Shown piece by piece: positions 1 to 7,237 of a stretch of DNA of 64,000 nucleotides; positions within the stretch are counted from its first letter, which is position 1; every line of letters begins with the position of its first letter. The notes under the pieces are model-generated. The model made no database searches and had not been told where the DNA came from. It saw only the letters and a program-made list of their open reading frames with translations. This DNA is from Thermoplasmatales archaeon I-plasma (GTDB lineage Archaea > Thermoplasmatota > Thermoplasmata > Thermoplasmatales > GCA-001856825). The stretch covers positions 310,004 to 374,003 of the forward strand of contig ATMD01000002.1 in the NCBI GenBank assembly GCA_001856825.1, in the 5' to 3' direction. A program made the translations under genes and the position numbers.

Positions 1-32
1 TTTCACCTCTCGTTATGAATATATATTCATAA
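1..32 (-). promoter_or_regulatory. Palindromic operator and ribosome-binding site of a gene off the left edge
   Basis: Positions 13-32 form a perfect 20-bp palindrome, TTATGAATATATATTCATAA. Read on the minus strand it is followed by AGAGGTGA (3-10), a strong Shine-Dalgarno site, so a minus-strand gene probably begins just left of position 1. A palindrome overlapping an AT-rich promoter immediately before a ribosome-binding site is typical of an autoregulated dimeric repressor such as MarR. The regulator's identity is inference, since the gene is outside the window. Confidence 0.5.
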
Positions 33-60
33 TAAATACTTAAACATTCCCTACTTACAT

Positions 61-942
61 TCACGTTACTATACTATCAACGAATGATGAAACCTCTCGA
101 ATTGCCTTTGAGGCTGGGGAATCTGGACTATACTCGACCAGAGGCATCCTTCTTGCCATTGACTCTGCGACCGTCCCGTCATAGGGAATCCTTCCGACAA
201 CCTCCAGATCATTTCCCGAGACAAAATCCTTCAGTTCTTTGAATTCCGGATTCAGATTATACTTGTTGACAACAACGTAGGACCTTATCCTAAAATGTTG
301 TGCGAGATAATGGACGCGTTTCAAGTCGCTCAGGCTCGATTTTGTGGGTTCGACAACAAGTAGTGCGTGAGTCGCACCACTCATTGAAGCAATGACCTGA
401 CAGCCTATACCTGCAGCGGAATCGATTATGATGTTCTTTATCAGACCTTCCTTAACCCACTCCCTTGCGATGTTCTTTTCGCTTGTAACAAGCTTGCCGC
501 TGTTAGGCTGCCCAACATCAAGTTCTGAACTCACGAATGGACCATACTTTGTCTTTCCTACTCTTATCCACCCAGATAGGTCATTCTTCTCGATTGATAT
601 GGCTTTACTAGGACAGATTACCTTACATGCGCCGCAACCCTCGCATACGTAGCTCATTATCGAAGGGGCACCATCTTTCTCTTCGATCGCCTCATATGTA
701 CAAACCTCGCTGCAGAGCATGCAGTTTGAGCATTCAGAGTAATTTATTACGGCTACGCTCTTTTCTCTGTATTCTGTCACCTTCTCCCAGCTATTGATAT
801 TAAAGATAATGTGAAGATTTGGGGCCTCTGCATCTCCGTCCACTATTCCTATATCCCTTTTTTGCAGCAATACCGAGATTGAAGACGTGAGAGTACTTTT
901 GCCCACACCACCTTTTCCACTAGCCACAACTATTTCTGCCAT
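61..942 (-). CDS. MinD-superfamily ATPase with inserted ferredoxin domain
   Basis: This 293-residue cytoplasmic P-loop ATPase has the deviant Walker A motif SGKGGVGKST at residues 8-17. A two-cluster ferredoxin insertion lies at about 71-115 (CSNCMLCSEVC and CEGCGACKVIC, each followed by a later Cys-Pro or Cys-Thr). The domain order is that of the COG1149 family, thought to help assemble or transfer metal-sulfur cofactors. The start overlaps the end of the upstream paralogue by 13 bp, so the two are translationally coupled behind the NifX-like gene. No nitrogenase gene is visible, so a nitrogenase role is not supported. The client protein is unknown. Confidence 0.88.
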   Translation of the reverse strand: MAEIVVASGKGGVGKSTLTSSISVLLQKRDIGIVDGDAEAPNLHIIFNINSWEKVTEYREKSVAVINYSECSNCMLCSEVCTYEAIEEKDGAPSIMSYVCEGCGACKVICPSKAISIEKNDLSGWIRVGKTKYGPFVSSELDVGQPNSGKLVTSEKNIAREWVKEGLIKNIIIDSAAGIGCQVIASMSGATHALLVVEPTKSSLSDLKRVHYLAQHFRIRSYVVVNKYNLNPEFKELKDFVSGNDLEVVGRIPYDGTVAESMARRMPLVEYSPDSPASKAIREVSSFVDSIVT

Positions 943-1784
943 ATCAGATCACATAATTTCTCTGAAATTCTATTGATCTCTTGTGAAGCTAAACTCTGGG
1001 GGTACATATCTACTACTGGTTTTCCTTTGACATAGCTATCAACGATCTCATCACTCATGGGAATTCTCCCAATTATTTCAACATCATCAATCTGCGGAGG
1101 GTCATCAACAAGGTCTGCCCTGTTTACAACCACGTAACTTTTGATACCTTCTTTCTTGAGTAGACTTATTATCATTTTCAGATCGTGGATTCCAAGGGGC
1201 GTCGGTTCCGTCACCACAACTGCAAGTTTGGAACCCGAAAGGGAAGCGGCTACGTGATTTCCTGTTCCAGCTGAAGTATCGAATATCTTCAGGTCCGATT
1301 CCACCTTATCAGACCTCTTCCTCGTTGATAAGACAAGGGGATACGATCTCTCCTCCCCCTCATTGAGAACTCCAGTGACCAAGGTAAGGTTTTCATTGAC
1401 TGCGCTTACGAAAGTGCTACCTATGGTTTTTGTATCATCCTTGATCGCGTCGGCAGGGCATATCAACTGGCAAGTTTTGCATCCCGAGCATAGTGAAGGC
1501 ATCAGGAATGGATAGCCCTCCTTGAACATCACAATTGCACTTTCTGAACAATTTTCCTTACACAGATGGCATTTTGTGCACTTCGAGTAATCAAATTTTG
1601 GTCTGAAAATTATGCTGGCCTCCTCGCCGGCGAGCTCAGTGGACATCAGGATGTGGTCATTTGGGCATTCAACGTCTGCATCTACCAGCACTACCTTCTT
1701 CCGTCTTGCAATGATTGCCGCAATATTAATTGCGATGGTGCTTTTACCCGTTCCTCCCTTGCCACCAGTAACAGAAATCTTCAT
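930..1784 (-). CDS. MinD-superfamily ATPase with inserted ferredoxin domain (paralogue)
   Basis: This 284-residue paralogue of the next gene has Walker A GGKGGTGKST at residues 8-17. Its ferredoxin insertion at about 68-112 carries CTKCHLCKENC and CSGCKTCQLIC, enough for two [4Fe-4S] clusters. The motif DTSAGTGNHV is probably the switch/Walker B region. The ATG overlaps the stop codon of the NifX-like gene by 4 bp (ATGA), and the 3' end overlaps the second ATPase, giving a tight three-gene operon. Two divergent copies suggest a heterodimer, as in other paired MinD-type cofactor ATPases; that is inference. Confidence 0.88.
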   Translation of the reverse strand: MKISVTGGKGGTGKSTIAINIAAIIARRKKVVLVDADVECPNDHILMSTELAGEEASIIFRPKFDYSKCTKCHLCKENCSESAIVMFKEGYPFLMPSLCSGCKTCQLICPADAIKDDTKTIGSTFVSAVNENLTLVTGVLNEGEERSYPLVLSTRKRSDKVESDLKIFDTSAGTGNHVAASLSGSKLAVVVTEPTPLGIHDLKMIISLLKKEGIKSYVVVNRADLVDDPPQIDDVEIIGRIPMSDEIVDSYVKGKPVVDMYPQSLASQEINRISEKLCDLIWQK

Positions 1785-2200
1785 TTAAACGGGTCACCGG
1801 GTCGATTGCCGTAACCTCTGCCCATGCCATGCCCTCTTTCTGGTCCACGACCGGAGCCGGAAGATGGTTGAAGTCTTCCTTGCATATATTCCTCTAATGC
1901 CTTCTGAACAGTAACTCCTGGACACTCCAGGACTTCAAGTTTCGCCATTGAGAGTACCTGAAATGCATTAGGGCCCACGGCCCCTGCAATGACTACGTTA
2001 CATCCCGCATCGGCTACTGCCTGGGCAGCTTGCATTCCCGCCCCGCTTCCTGCAGAAAAACCAGGGTTTTGGATTACCCTGGGGTTCTTTATCTCTCCTC
2101 CTTCAACATCCACAATTGTATAAGAGGGACAACGTCCAAAATTAGAACTCACTAAATCTTGCAGTCCGCCTTGGTTAAAAGTGGCCAAGCATATTCTCAT
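1781..2200 (-). CDS. NifX/NifB-C-terminal-like cofactor-binding protein
   Basis: The protein has 139 residues. Residues 1-110 match the dinitrogenase iron-molybdenum cofactor (NifX / NifB C-terminal) fold: an N-terminal strand with LATFNQGG, then FGRCPSYTIVD, and a central VIAGAVGPNAFQVL helix region. The tail is rich in Gly, Arg and His (GRGPERGHGMGRGYG), which may bind metal. It is the first gene of an operon with two ferredoxin-MinD ATPases. An upstream TATA-like TTTTATAATTTT lies near 2235. Small proteins of this family bind or carry Fe-S or Mo-containing cofactors; no nif structural genes are seen here. Confidence 0.85.
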   Translation of the reverse strand: MRICLATFNQGGLQDLVSSNFGRCPSYTIVDVEGGEIKNPRVIQNPGFSAGSGAGMQAAQAVADAGCNVVIAGAVGPNAFQVLSMAKLEVLECPGVTVQKALEEYMQGRLQPSSGSGRGPERGHGMGRGYGNRPGDPFK

Positions 2201-2380
2201 AATAAGTCACGAATCAAGGTAGTCATGAAAATTATAAAAGTGTTGAGTAAATTTAATTGTTGGCATAATTCTTTAGTGGTCGGTTAAATCGCTTCAACTC
2301 AAATACGCAATTTAGATCATCATCCACGCTACTGCAATCTTGGATGTTGTATCGGAGCGCCGTTCACTACAGTTTCAATT

Positions 2381-2692
2381 CTAATGGGAGCTATTATCTA
2401 AATTGAGCATCTTCCTTGCCTCATCGCTGATCATGTCTGGAGTCCACGGTGGATCCCACACTAGTTCAATGTCACACTTAGAAACTCCATCCATTTCCTC
2501 TACCTTTTTTTGTGCATCGAAAAGTATCCAGTCTGTTAGAGGACAGCTCGGTGCGGTCATAGTCATCTTGATCGTTACAGAATCATCGTCGATTTTCAGA
2601 TCGTATACTAATCCTAAGTCAACTATATCTATTCCAATTTCGGGATCGTTTACAGTTTTGAGTACTTTCACCACGTCTTCCTTTGCAACCAT
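2381..2692 (-). CDS. SufT/MIP18-like (DUF59) metal-sulfur cluster assembly protein
   Basis: The 103-residue core is a DUF59 domain, with VNDPEIGIDIVDLGLVYDL near the start and TMTAPSCPLTDW holding the conserved Cys. Members help mature Fe-S proteins. The open frame extends 40 codons further upstream, to 2812, but the family normally begins a few residues before the DPE motif, so ATG 2692 is preferred; the longer form cannot be excluded. It lies 180 bp downstream-of-promoter from the NifX/MinD operon, on the same strand, which fits a shared role in metallocofactor assembly. Confidence 0.82.
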   Translation of the reverse strand: MVAKEDVVKVLKTVNDPEIGIDIVDLGLVYDLKIDDDSVTIKMTMTAPSCPLTDWILFDAQKKVEEMDGVSKCDIELVWDPPWTPDMISDEARKMLNLDNSSH

Positions 2693-2812
2693 TCCTAGTA
2701 GATATTGATCGGTGGCACATATCTTTTCCGAAGAGTGGTCACATTTGGTTACTTGCACTTGTAATACCAAAGAAGTCTCCTTACAGAAAATAACGTCTCT
2801 TTTGCTCCTCAT

Positions 2813-3116
2813 TTTAATGTCATATTACTTCAGAAACTAATAGTACGAATTAAGGTAGCAAGTGTGTAAGATTATAACGAATCTTTACTGTCTTCTTGTT
2901 GCCTTCCTCAGAGTAGTTCAGATGAGGGGCAGTTATATTACCATTGCTTTCGTCTAAAACATTATAATGTTTCCTAAAATATCCATAAAATACGGTCATT
3001 TTTAGTGTTCGCATCTGTCTCGTGCCTAATTTAATAGCAGAAAGTGGTAATGTAACAAATATCTCCTTAGGTTACTTTATTATTTGAGTTTTCAATATCC
3101 TTGTGAGATGGGAAAA
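2813..3116. other. Intergenic, no gene seen
   Basis: About 300 bp lie between the divergent SufT-like and TusA-like genes (the 5' part would be coding if the SufT-like gene starts at 2812). The stretch is AT-rich and presumably holds both promoters. No RNA gene, convincing repeat or further ORF was recognised. Confidence 0.4.
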
Positions 3117-3347
3117 ATGGAATCTGTGAAACTTATTGACACAAGGGGGGCAGCGTGTGCATCTATTACTTACCTATCAGAGGCATATAGACACAGTAAA
3201 TATGGCGACATTCTGGACGTTTTGTTTACAGAAAAAGTGATGAAAGAAGACACAAAGGAATGGGCAGCCAAAACCAAAAATGAGATCGTGGAAATGAAAG
3301 AAGATAAGGGAGAGACCACTGCAAGAATTAGGATAAACAAAAGGTAA
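3117..3347 (+). CDS. Divergent TusA-like sulfur-carrier protein
   Basis: This 76-residue protein has the size and strand-helix-strand layout of TusA/SirA. DTRGAACAS occupies the place of the usual active-site sequence with Cys-Pro. The Cys is kept, but the following Pro is Ala. The end, ETTARIRINKR, resembles the last TusA strand. The ORF opens at a TTG at 3084, but ATG 3117, preceded by GTGAG at 9 nt, puts the first strand at the N terminus as in the family; ATG 3108 is the alternative. It probably transfers sulfur as a persulfide, consistent with the nearby SufT-like gene. The loss of Pro makes the function less certain. Confidence 0.62.
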   Translation: MESVKLIDTRGAACASITYLSEAYRHSKYGDILDVLFTEKVMKEDTKEWAAKTKNEIVEMKEDKGETTARIRINKR

Positions 3348-3686
3348 ACCGCCGGTACAAGTTATATAACTCCACGAATGCGTTGGAATTTTAGAAATTT
3401 CTTCGCAGCAATGCAGTTCAGTGATAGGCTGTAACTTAAGTTGAGCAGCGCGTTACACAAGTCATAAAAACCGGTGGTTTCAATTATCAATAATGAAAGA
3501 TTGGTGCATATGCGATCTAATTGGGGCATAACCAGAAAAATAGCTAGTCCATAAGATGTAATTACCTAAATTTAGATTGGTTATGAAAAATTATTGAATG
3601 AAAAAAATGAGACCCAACATGAGGACCGTAGACAATTTAGGCTGGAAAATTTATGTTCGGTCTCTAGGATAGACAGTGGATTCCCT
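3348..3686. other. Intergenic, no gene seen
   Basis: This 339-bp AT-rich stretch lies between convergent genes. It contains a weak GAGACC/GGTCTC inverted pair (3609-3614 and 3659-3664) but no convincing ORF, tRNA or box C/D signal. Confidence 0.4.
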
Positions 3687-3947
3687 TCAGAAGACCTTGC
3701 TGACTTCTGTGATGGTGTGGGTTGTAGGAGGATTCACTTTTCCCAGGAGGTCGGAAAGAGCTGATGCGCTTGGGGCTACCCAGTTGCATATTGCCTTATT
3801 CTTTCCGTTGAGTAGTTGCACTCCCTTTAGTGCGAATCCTTGAGGAAGCGTACCTTTCTTCTCCATCTCAATTATTCCTCCGACCACATTCATCACTTTT
3901 TCGCTGTCTTCTTTCTTCCACTCATGTTCTATTATTAGTTCTGCCAT
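3687..3947 (-). CDS. Small conserved-looking protein of unknown function
   Basis: The 86-residue product begins MAELIIEHEW and shows a compact alpha/beta pattern, with GYALKGVQLL-like strand spacing and an ICNWVAPS segment. It resembles small DUF3303/DUF4242-type ferredoxin-fold proteins in size and pattern, but the match is too weak to name. The ORF track opens 31 codons earlier, at 4040, and would run across the divergent gene's start, so ATG 3947 is preferred. It is divergent from the Bat-type regulator, 59 bp away, which makes it a possible target of that regulator (inference). Confidence 0.65.
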   Translation of the reverse strand: MAELIIEHEWKKEDSEKVMNVVGGIIEMEKKGTLPQGFALKGVQLLNGKNKAICNWVAPSASALSDLLGKVNPPTTHTITEVSKVF

Positions 3948-4006
3948 TTTTATCAAAAGGTTATCGAAGTAACAGTAATATAGTTGATACCGTTCCTGAC
4001 CGGTAC

Positions 4007-4699
4007 ATGGAAGAAATAGAATTAGAGTTGAAGAACGCAACGCCCTTCACTCTCTTGTCTCAGGAGTTCCCTGATCTGACAATCTTCAGGTGGTGCAGTT
4101 CTGTAGTTGATTATGTAGAGATGTATGGGCCCAAGGAACGTGTTCAGAAGGCAGCGAGGAGCTTGAAAATTACAACGCAGAAAATCCACAGTTACGTAGT
4201 GACCGAAGATTCTTCTGAAAATCATTCATCAACTGCAATATCCTGTAGATGTAATGTTGTCAATTCCACCATAAGGCTTGCCGAATCGATGAATCTTCTC
4301 TGGGAGGCTCCTGCTATATACAAGGATGGAAGGGAGAGGCTTAGACTTATATCATTTTCTGATTCAGAATTGGAAAAATTCTTCAAAAGGGCGTCAGCAA
4401 ATGGAGAGGTTCATATCGTTAGGAAAAAGAAGATTGAACCGGAATCCCTTAGGGACGTTTACCGGATTTCCCTTAAGGAACTGTTAGGTTCTCTTTCACT
4501 CAAACAGGCAAAATATTTGAGGGAAGCAATTGGAAGTGGGATGTTTTCTTCACCAAAGAAAGTCAAGATCGAAGAACTAGCTAAGAAACACGGGCTGACC
4601 AAGTCAACAATGCAGGAACATGTTAACAAGGCAAAGAACAAGTTGATTCAGTCTATTGAGCCTTACCTTACTCTATACATTCATTCCAAGGTAGAATAA
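4007..4699 (+). CDS. Bacterio-opsin-activator-type HTH transcriptional regulator
   Basis: This 230-residue protein has an N-terminal sensor-like region (1-150) and a C-terminal HTH_10 domain (about 165-222): LSLKQAKYLREAI, then IEELAKKHGLTKSTMQEHVNKAKNK. That pattern defines the Bat/HTH_10 family of archaeal regulators. The ORF frame opens at 3830, but the upstream part overlaps the divergent gene. ATG 4007 lies about 27 bp after a TATA-like AGTAATATAG, which fits a leaderless transcript. The divergent arrangement suggests that it controls the small gene next to it. Its signal is unknown. Confidence 0.83.
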   Translation: MEEIELELKNATPFTLLSQEFPDLTIFRWCSSVVDYVEMYGPKERVQKAARSLKITTQKIHSYVVTEDSSENHSSTAISCRCNVVNSTIRLAESMNLLWEAPAIYKDGRERLRLISFSDSELEKFFKRASANGEVHIVRKKKIEPESLRDVYRISLKELLGSLSLKQAKYLREAIGSGMFSSPKKVKIEELAKKHGLTKSTMQEHVNKAKNKLIQSIEPYLTLYIHSKVE

Positions 4700-4997
4700 G
4701 GGAGAAAGTAGAAGTTAAGAAGTAATGTGCATCCTTTTTTAACTCGTGGGCTCCTTGCTATGAGAATCCATTGCTGCTTTTGCAAATCCATTCTAAAATT
4801 GACCATAGCATTTTCTATTCATGATAAAGGGCAAAAATTTCTGTATCCAAGATTTAAGTAACATCCCAAACTCCTTCCTTTTAATTAATCTCCCAATCCT
4901 CTGTCTAGATGTGTTCAGATAACATTTAAAGTCTTATCAGTATCTGTAACCTCAGAGAGATAATATGAAAATCATACATTGAGGGAAAGTTTTCCAC
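4700..4997. other. Intergenic between convergent genes
   Basis: About 300 bp, AT-rich, with several T-runs (for example CATCCTTTTTTAAC just after the regulator stop) that could end transcription. No gene or structured RNA was recognised. Confidence 0.35.
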
Positions 4998-5471
4998 TTA
5001 AAGTATTACCCCGAAACCCTTGTACGTTTGCAGCACTGGGAATATGTCATAGAATTCAATGATTTTTATGTCTTTGAAAAGTTCCTGTATGTAAGATTTC
5101 AGTAGTGCAAAGTTTGAGTGATAAACCTCCACATCTAGATCGTATTTGTACAGGTACCTGTTAACCTCATAAACACGATCCTCCTTTAGAAGAGACTTCA
5201 CAAAGCTATCTATCTCGCTCTGGGAGGTGTTAACTAGGAACTTTATCATGATGTCAGCATACACCAGATTCAAATTCTGTAAAATTGGTATTCCCAGTAT
5301 CTTAATTTTTTCAGATTTGATGAGTTTCAATTTCCTAAGTCTCACGCTTGTCTTGCTAAGACCGACTTCTTTGGCGATTTCAGTGTCCGTGATTCGCCCA
5401 TCCATGCTTAGAAGCTCTACAATCCTAAGATCAATCTTATCAAGAGAATCCGCATAAAGATTAATCGACAT
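4998..5471 (-). CDS. Lrp/AsnC-family transcriptional regulator
   Basis: The protein has 157 residues. The N-terminal HTH is at about 10-55 (LDKIDLRIVELLSMDGRITDTEIAKEVGLS, quoted in parts by family pattern), ending with the recognition helix GLSKTSVRLRKLKL. The C-terminal half follows the beta-alpha-beta-beta-alpha-beta RAM/AsnC ligand pattern (about 70-150). Such proteins form dimers or octamers and sense amino acids or other small ligands. The gene stands alone with a long AT-rich promoter holding an exact 10-bp inverted repeat (5496-5541), a candidate autoregulatory site. The ligand is unknown. Confidence 0.85.
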   Translation of the reverse strand: MSINLYADSLDKIDLRIVELLSMDGRITDTEIAKEVGLSKTSVRLRKLKLIKSEKIKILGIPILQNLNLVYADIMIKFLVNTSQSEIDSFVKSLLKEDRVYEVNRYLYKYDLDVEVYHSNFALLKSYIQELFKDIKIIEFYDIFPVLQTYKGFGVIL

Positions 5472-5495
5472 TTTGCTTCAAAAATACGTCATTGC

Positions 5496-5541
5496 ATATA
5501 AAATGATATACAATAAGAAGGACAATTTCTTCATTTTATAT
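5496..5541. promoter_or_regulatory. Inverted repeat in the promoter of the Lrp-like gene
   Basis: ATATAAAATG (5496-5505) and CATTTTATAT (5532-5541) are exact inverted copies with a 26-bp spacer. They lie 25-70 bp upstream of the Lrp/AsnC-family start codon and overlap likely TATA elements. Multiple half-sites a few helical turns apart are usual for Lrp-type regulators, so autoregulation is plausible but not shown. Confidence 0.45.
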
Positions 5542-5710
5542 ATATAGTGGTTTCTCAAGTTTCGAAAAGCATAAATAATGCTGGAAGTTAGAAAGGATTA
5601 AACACTTGTTTCATAGATGTTGAGTTCATTTACTTCTTGTGACAAACGAGAACGGGTGCCTGACCGGCCATTCCTTTTAGTTAGTTCGTTAAAGACCTGC
5701 TGAAACGTAT

Positions 5711-6517
5711 CTATTTCTTGCTTAGCAGTGCAATTTGCTTTTCTTCAAGTTTCCAGCCTAAAGACCCCATAATTTCTTTCATGTGTTCAAGTCTTTCAGT
5801 CTTTGGTATGGGAATGACTTCTTTGTGGCTTAGAAGGAAATTTAGCGAGACCTGAATGGCAGTCTTTCCGCTTCCACTCACAACTTGCCTAAATACAGAA
5901 TCTCTTGAAGCCTCACCTTTGCTAATGGGTGTATAAGCTATAACAGAAAGTCCTTTATCCCTGCAGTAAGGAAGAACGTCATTTTCTATTCCCCTTTCAT
6001 CTAGATTGTATTTTACCTGGTTGCAGACGATCTCCGTGGATGTAGTAGAATGCCTTGCCTCTTCTAACTGGTCAACGGAGAAATTACTAACACCTATAAA
6101 CCTCGACAGCCCGTCTTTCTGGACAGCCTCTATATTCTTCACTTGTTCAATAATACTCATAGTTCTGTGTGGCCAGTGTATCAGGATGAGGTCCACATAA
6201 CTTGTTCCAAGCCTCGTCAATGATCCCTTGGCAGCTTTGATTGTGCTGTCCTTTGACACTATATTTTTTGGCCACACTTTTGTGATTATGAAAAGTTTCT
6301 CCCTCCCAAATCTTTTGATAATTCTGCCTACAAAATCTTCTGTGTTGTAGATTTCTGCAGTATCTATCAGGTCAATGCCTCTCTCTATTGCATACGCAAA
6401 TGCTTCCTCTCCCTTCTTGTAGTCCGTTATTCCATAAGTTCCAAGTCCAATTTCAGATACCTTCTCACCCGTATTTCCAATGAATTTATATTCTATTTTC
6501 GGGAAATCGCTTTCCAT
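5711..6517 (-). CDS. Aldo/keto reductase
   Basis: This 268-residue protein has the AKR TIM-barrel motifs: GLGTYGI near residue 25, LIDTAEIYNTED (catalytic Asp and Tyr), LILIHWPH (catalytic His), GVSNFSVDQL, and NQVKYNL. The C-terminal NADPH-binding segment IPIPKTERLEHMKE is present. It should reduce aldehydes or ketones with NADPH; the substrate is not predictable. The length is close to the shorter 2,5-diketogluconate-reductase-like members. It is a single gene on the minus strand, separated from the divergent flavin reductase by about 130 bp. Confidence 0.9.
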   Translation of the reverse strand: MESDFPKIEYKFIGNTGEKVSEIGLGTYGITDYKKGEEAFAYAIERGIDLIDTAEIYNTEDFVGRIIKRFGREKLFIITKVWPKNIVSKDSTIKAAKGSLTRLGTSYVDLILIHWPHRTMSIIEQVKNIEAVQKDGLSRFIGVSNFSVDQLEEARHSTTSTEIVCNQVKYNLDERGIENDVLPYCRDKGLSVIAYTPISKGEASRDSVFRQVVSGSGKTAIQVSLNFLLSHKEVIPIPKTERLEHMKEIMGSLGWKLEEKQIALLSKK

Positions 6518-6650
6518 AATAATTACATTGTAACTTCAATTAATTAGTTTGGTTTGGTCAAGAGCAACAATTCTTAATGAATGAGAAGAGATGCCAGATT
6601 GCGTGATTTTTCCAAAGATATTGGATGAAGCTTAACTATAATGCTAAAAT

Positions 6651-7220
6651 ATGCTTTTTATGAAAGATGAAGGAAATATAGTAATTGCCGGTTTTGGAGG
6701 AAGTCTTAGAAAAGGCTCATTCAGCAGGAAAGTAATGGAGAGAGCTGCGACCTTGATGCCCGTGGGCTCAAAGTTGGTCATGGCAGACATTTCGAAAATT
6801 CCAGTATTCAATGCAGACTTCGCAAAGGAACCTGATGAGTCTGTGGTAAAGTTCAAGAAATTGATTGAGGAATCAGATGGCTTTCTCATAGTCACACCAG
6901 AATACAATTATTCTGTCCCTGGATTTTTGAAGAATGCAATAGACTGGGCATCTGTACCAAACAACGTCTTTGCAAAGAAAATTGGGGCCATCATGAGTTC
7001 ATCCACCGGAATGATGGGTGGTTCTAGAGCGCAGTACCACCTAAGACAATCATTTGTCTTCCTTGATTCAAGAATCATAAACAGGCCTGAGGTTATCATA
7101 AATTCTGTGGATAAAAAGATCAATGAGAAGGGAGAATTTCAGGACGAGAATTCTGAGAAGTTTATGATCGACCTATTGAAGAACCTCGTTAGCGAAGTAA
7201 GGGAACAAAGGACACGCTAG
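6651..7220 (+). CDS. NADPH-dependent FMN reductase family protein
   Basis: This 189-residue flavodoxin-like protein carries the FMN phosphate-binding loop GGSLRKGSFSRK, the TPEYNYSVPGFLKNAIDW motif that contacts FMN, and SSSTGMMGGSRAQYHLR. These are hallmarks of the NADPH-dependent FMN reductase/chromate-quinone reductase family. ATG 6660 (MKDEGNIV) is about 25 bp after the AT-rich ACTATAATG and may be the true leaderless start; ATG 6651 is kept as the longer option. It may supply reduced flavin or act on quinones; the partner is unknown. Confidence 0.88.
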   Translation: MLFMKDEGNIVIAGFGGSLRKGSFSRKVMERAATLMPVGSKLVMADISKIPVFNADFAKEPDESVVKFKKLIEESDGFLIVTPEYNYSVPGFLKNAIDWASVPNNVFAKKIGAIMSSSTGMMGGSRAQYHLRQSFVFLDSRIINRPEVIINSVDKKINEKGEFQDENSEKFMIDLLKNLVSEVREQRTR

Positions 7221-7237
7221 GTCAAAGTAAAAAACAG

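Noticed and set aside
3609-3664. GAGACC/GGTCTC inverted pair as a terminator or hairpin
   Set aside because: Only 6 bp with a long, AT-rich loop and no T-run; likely chance.
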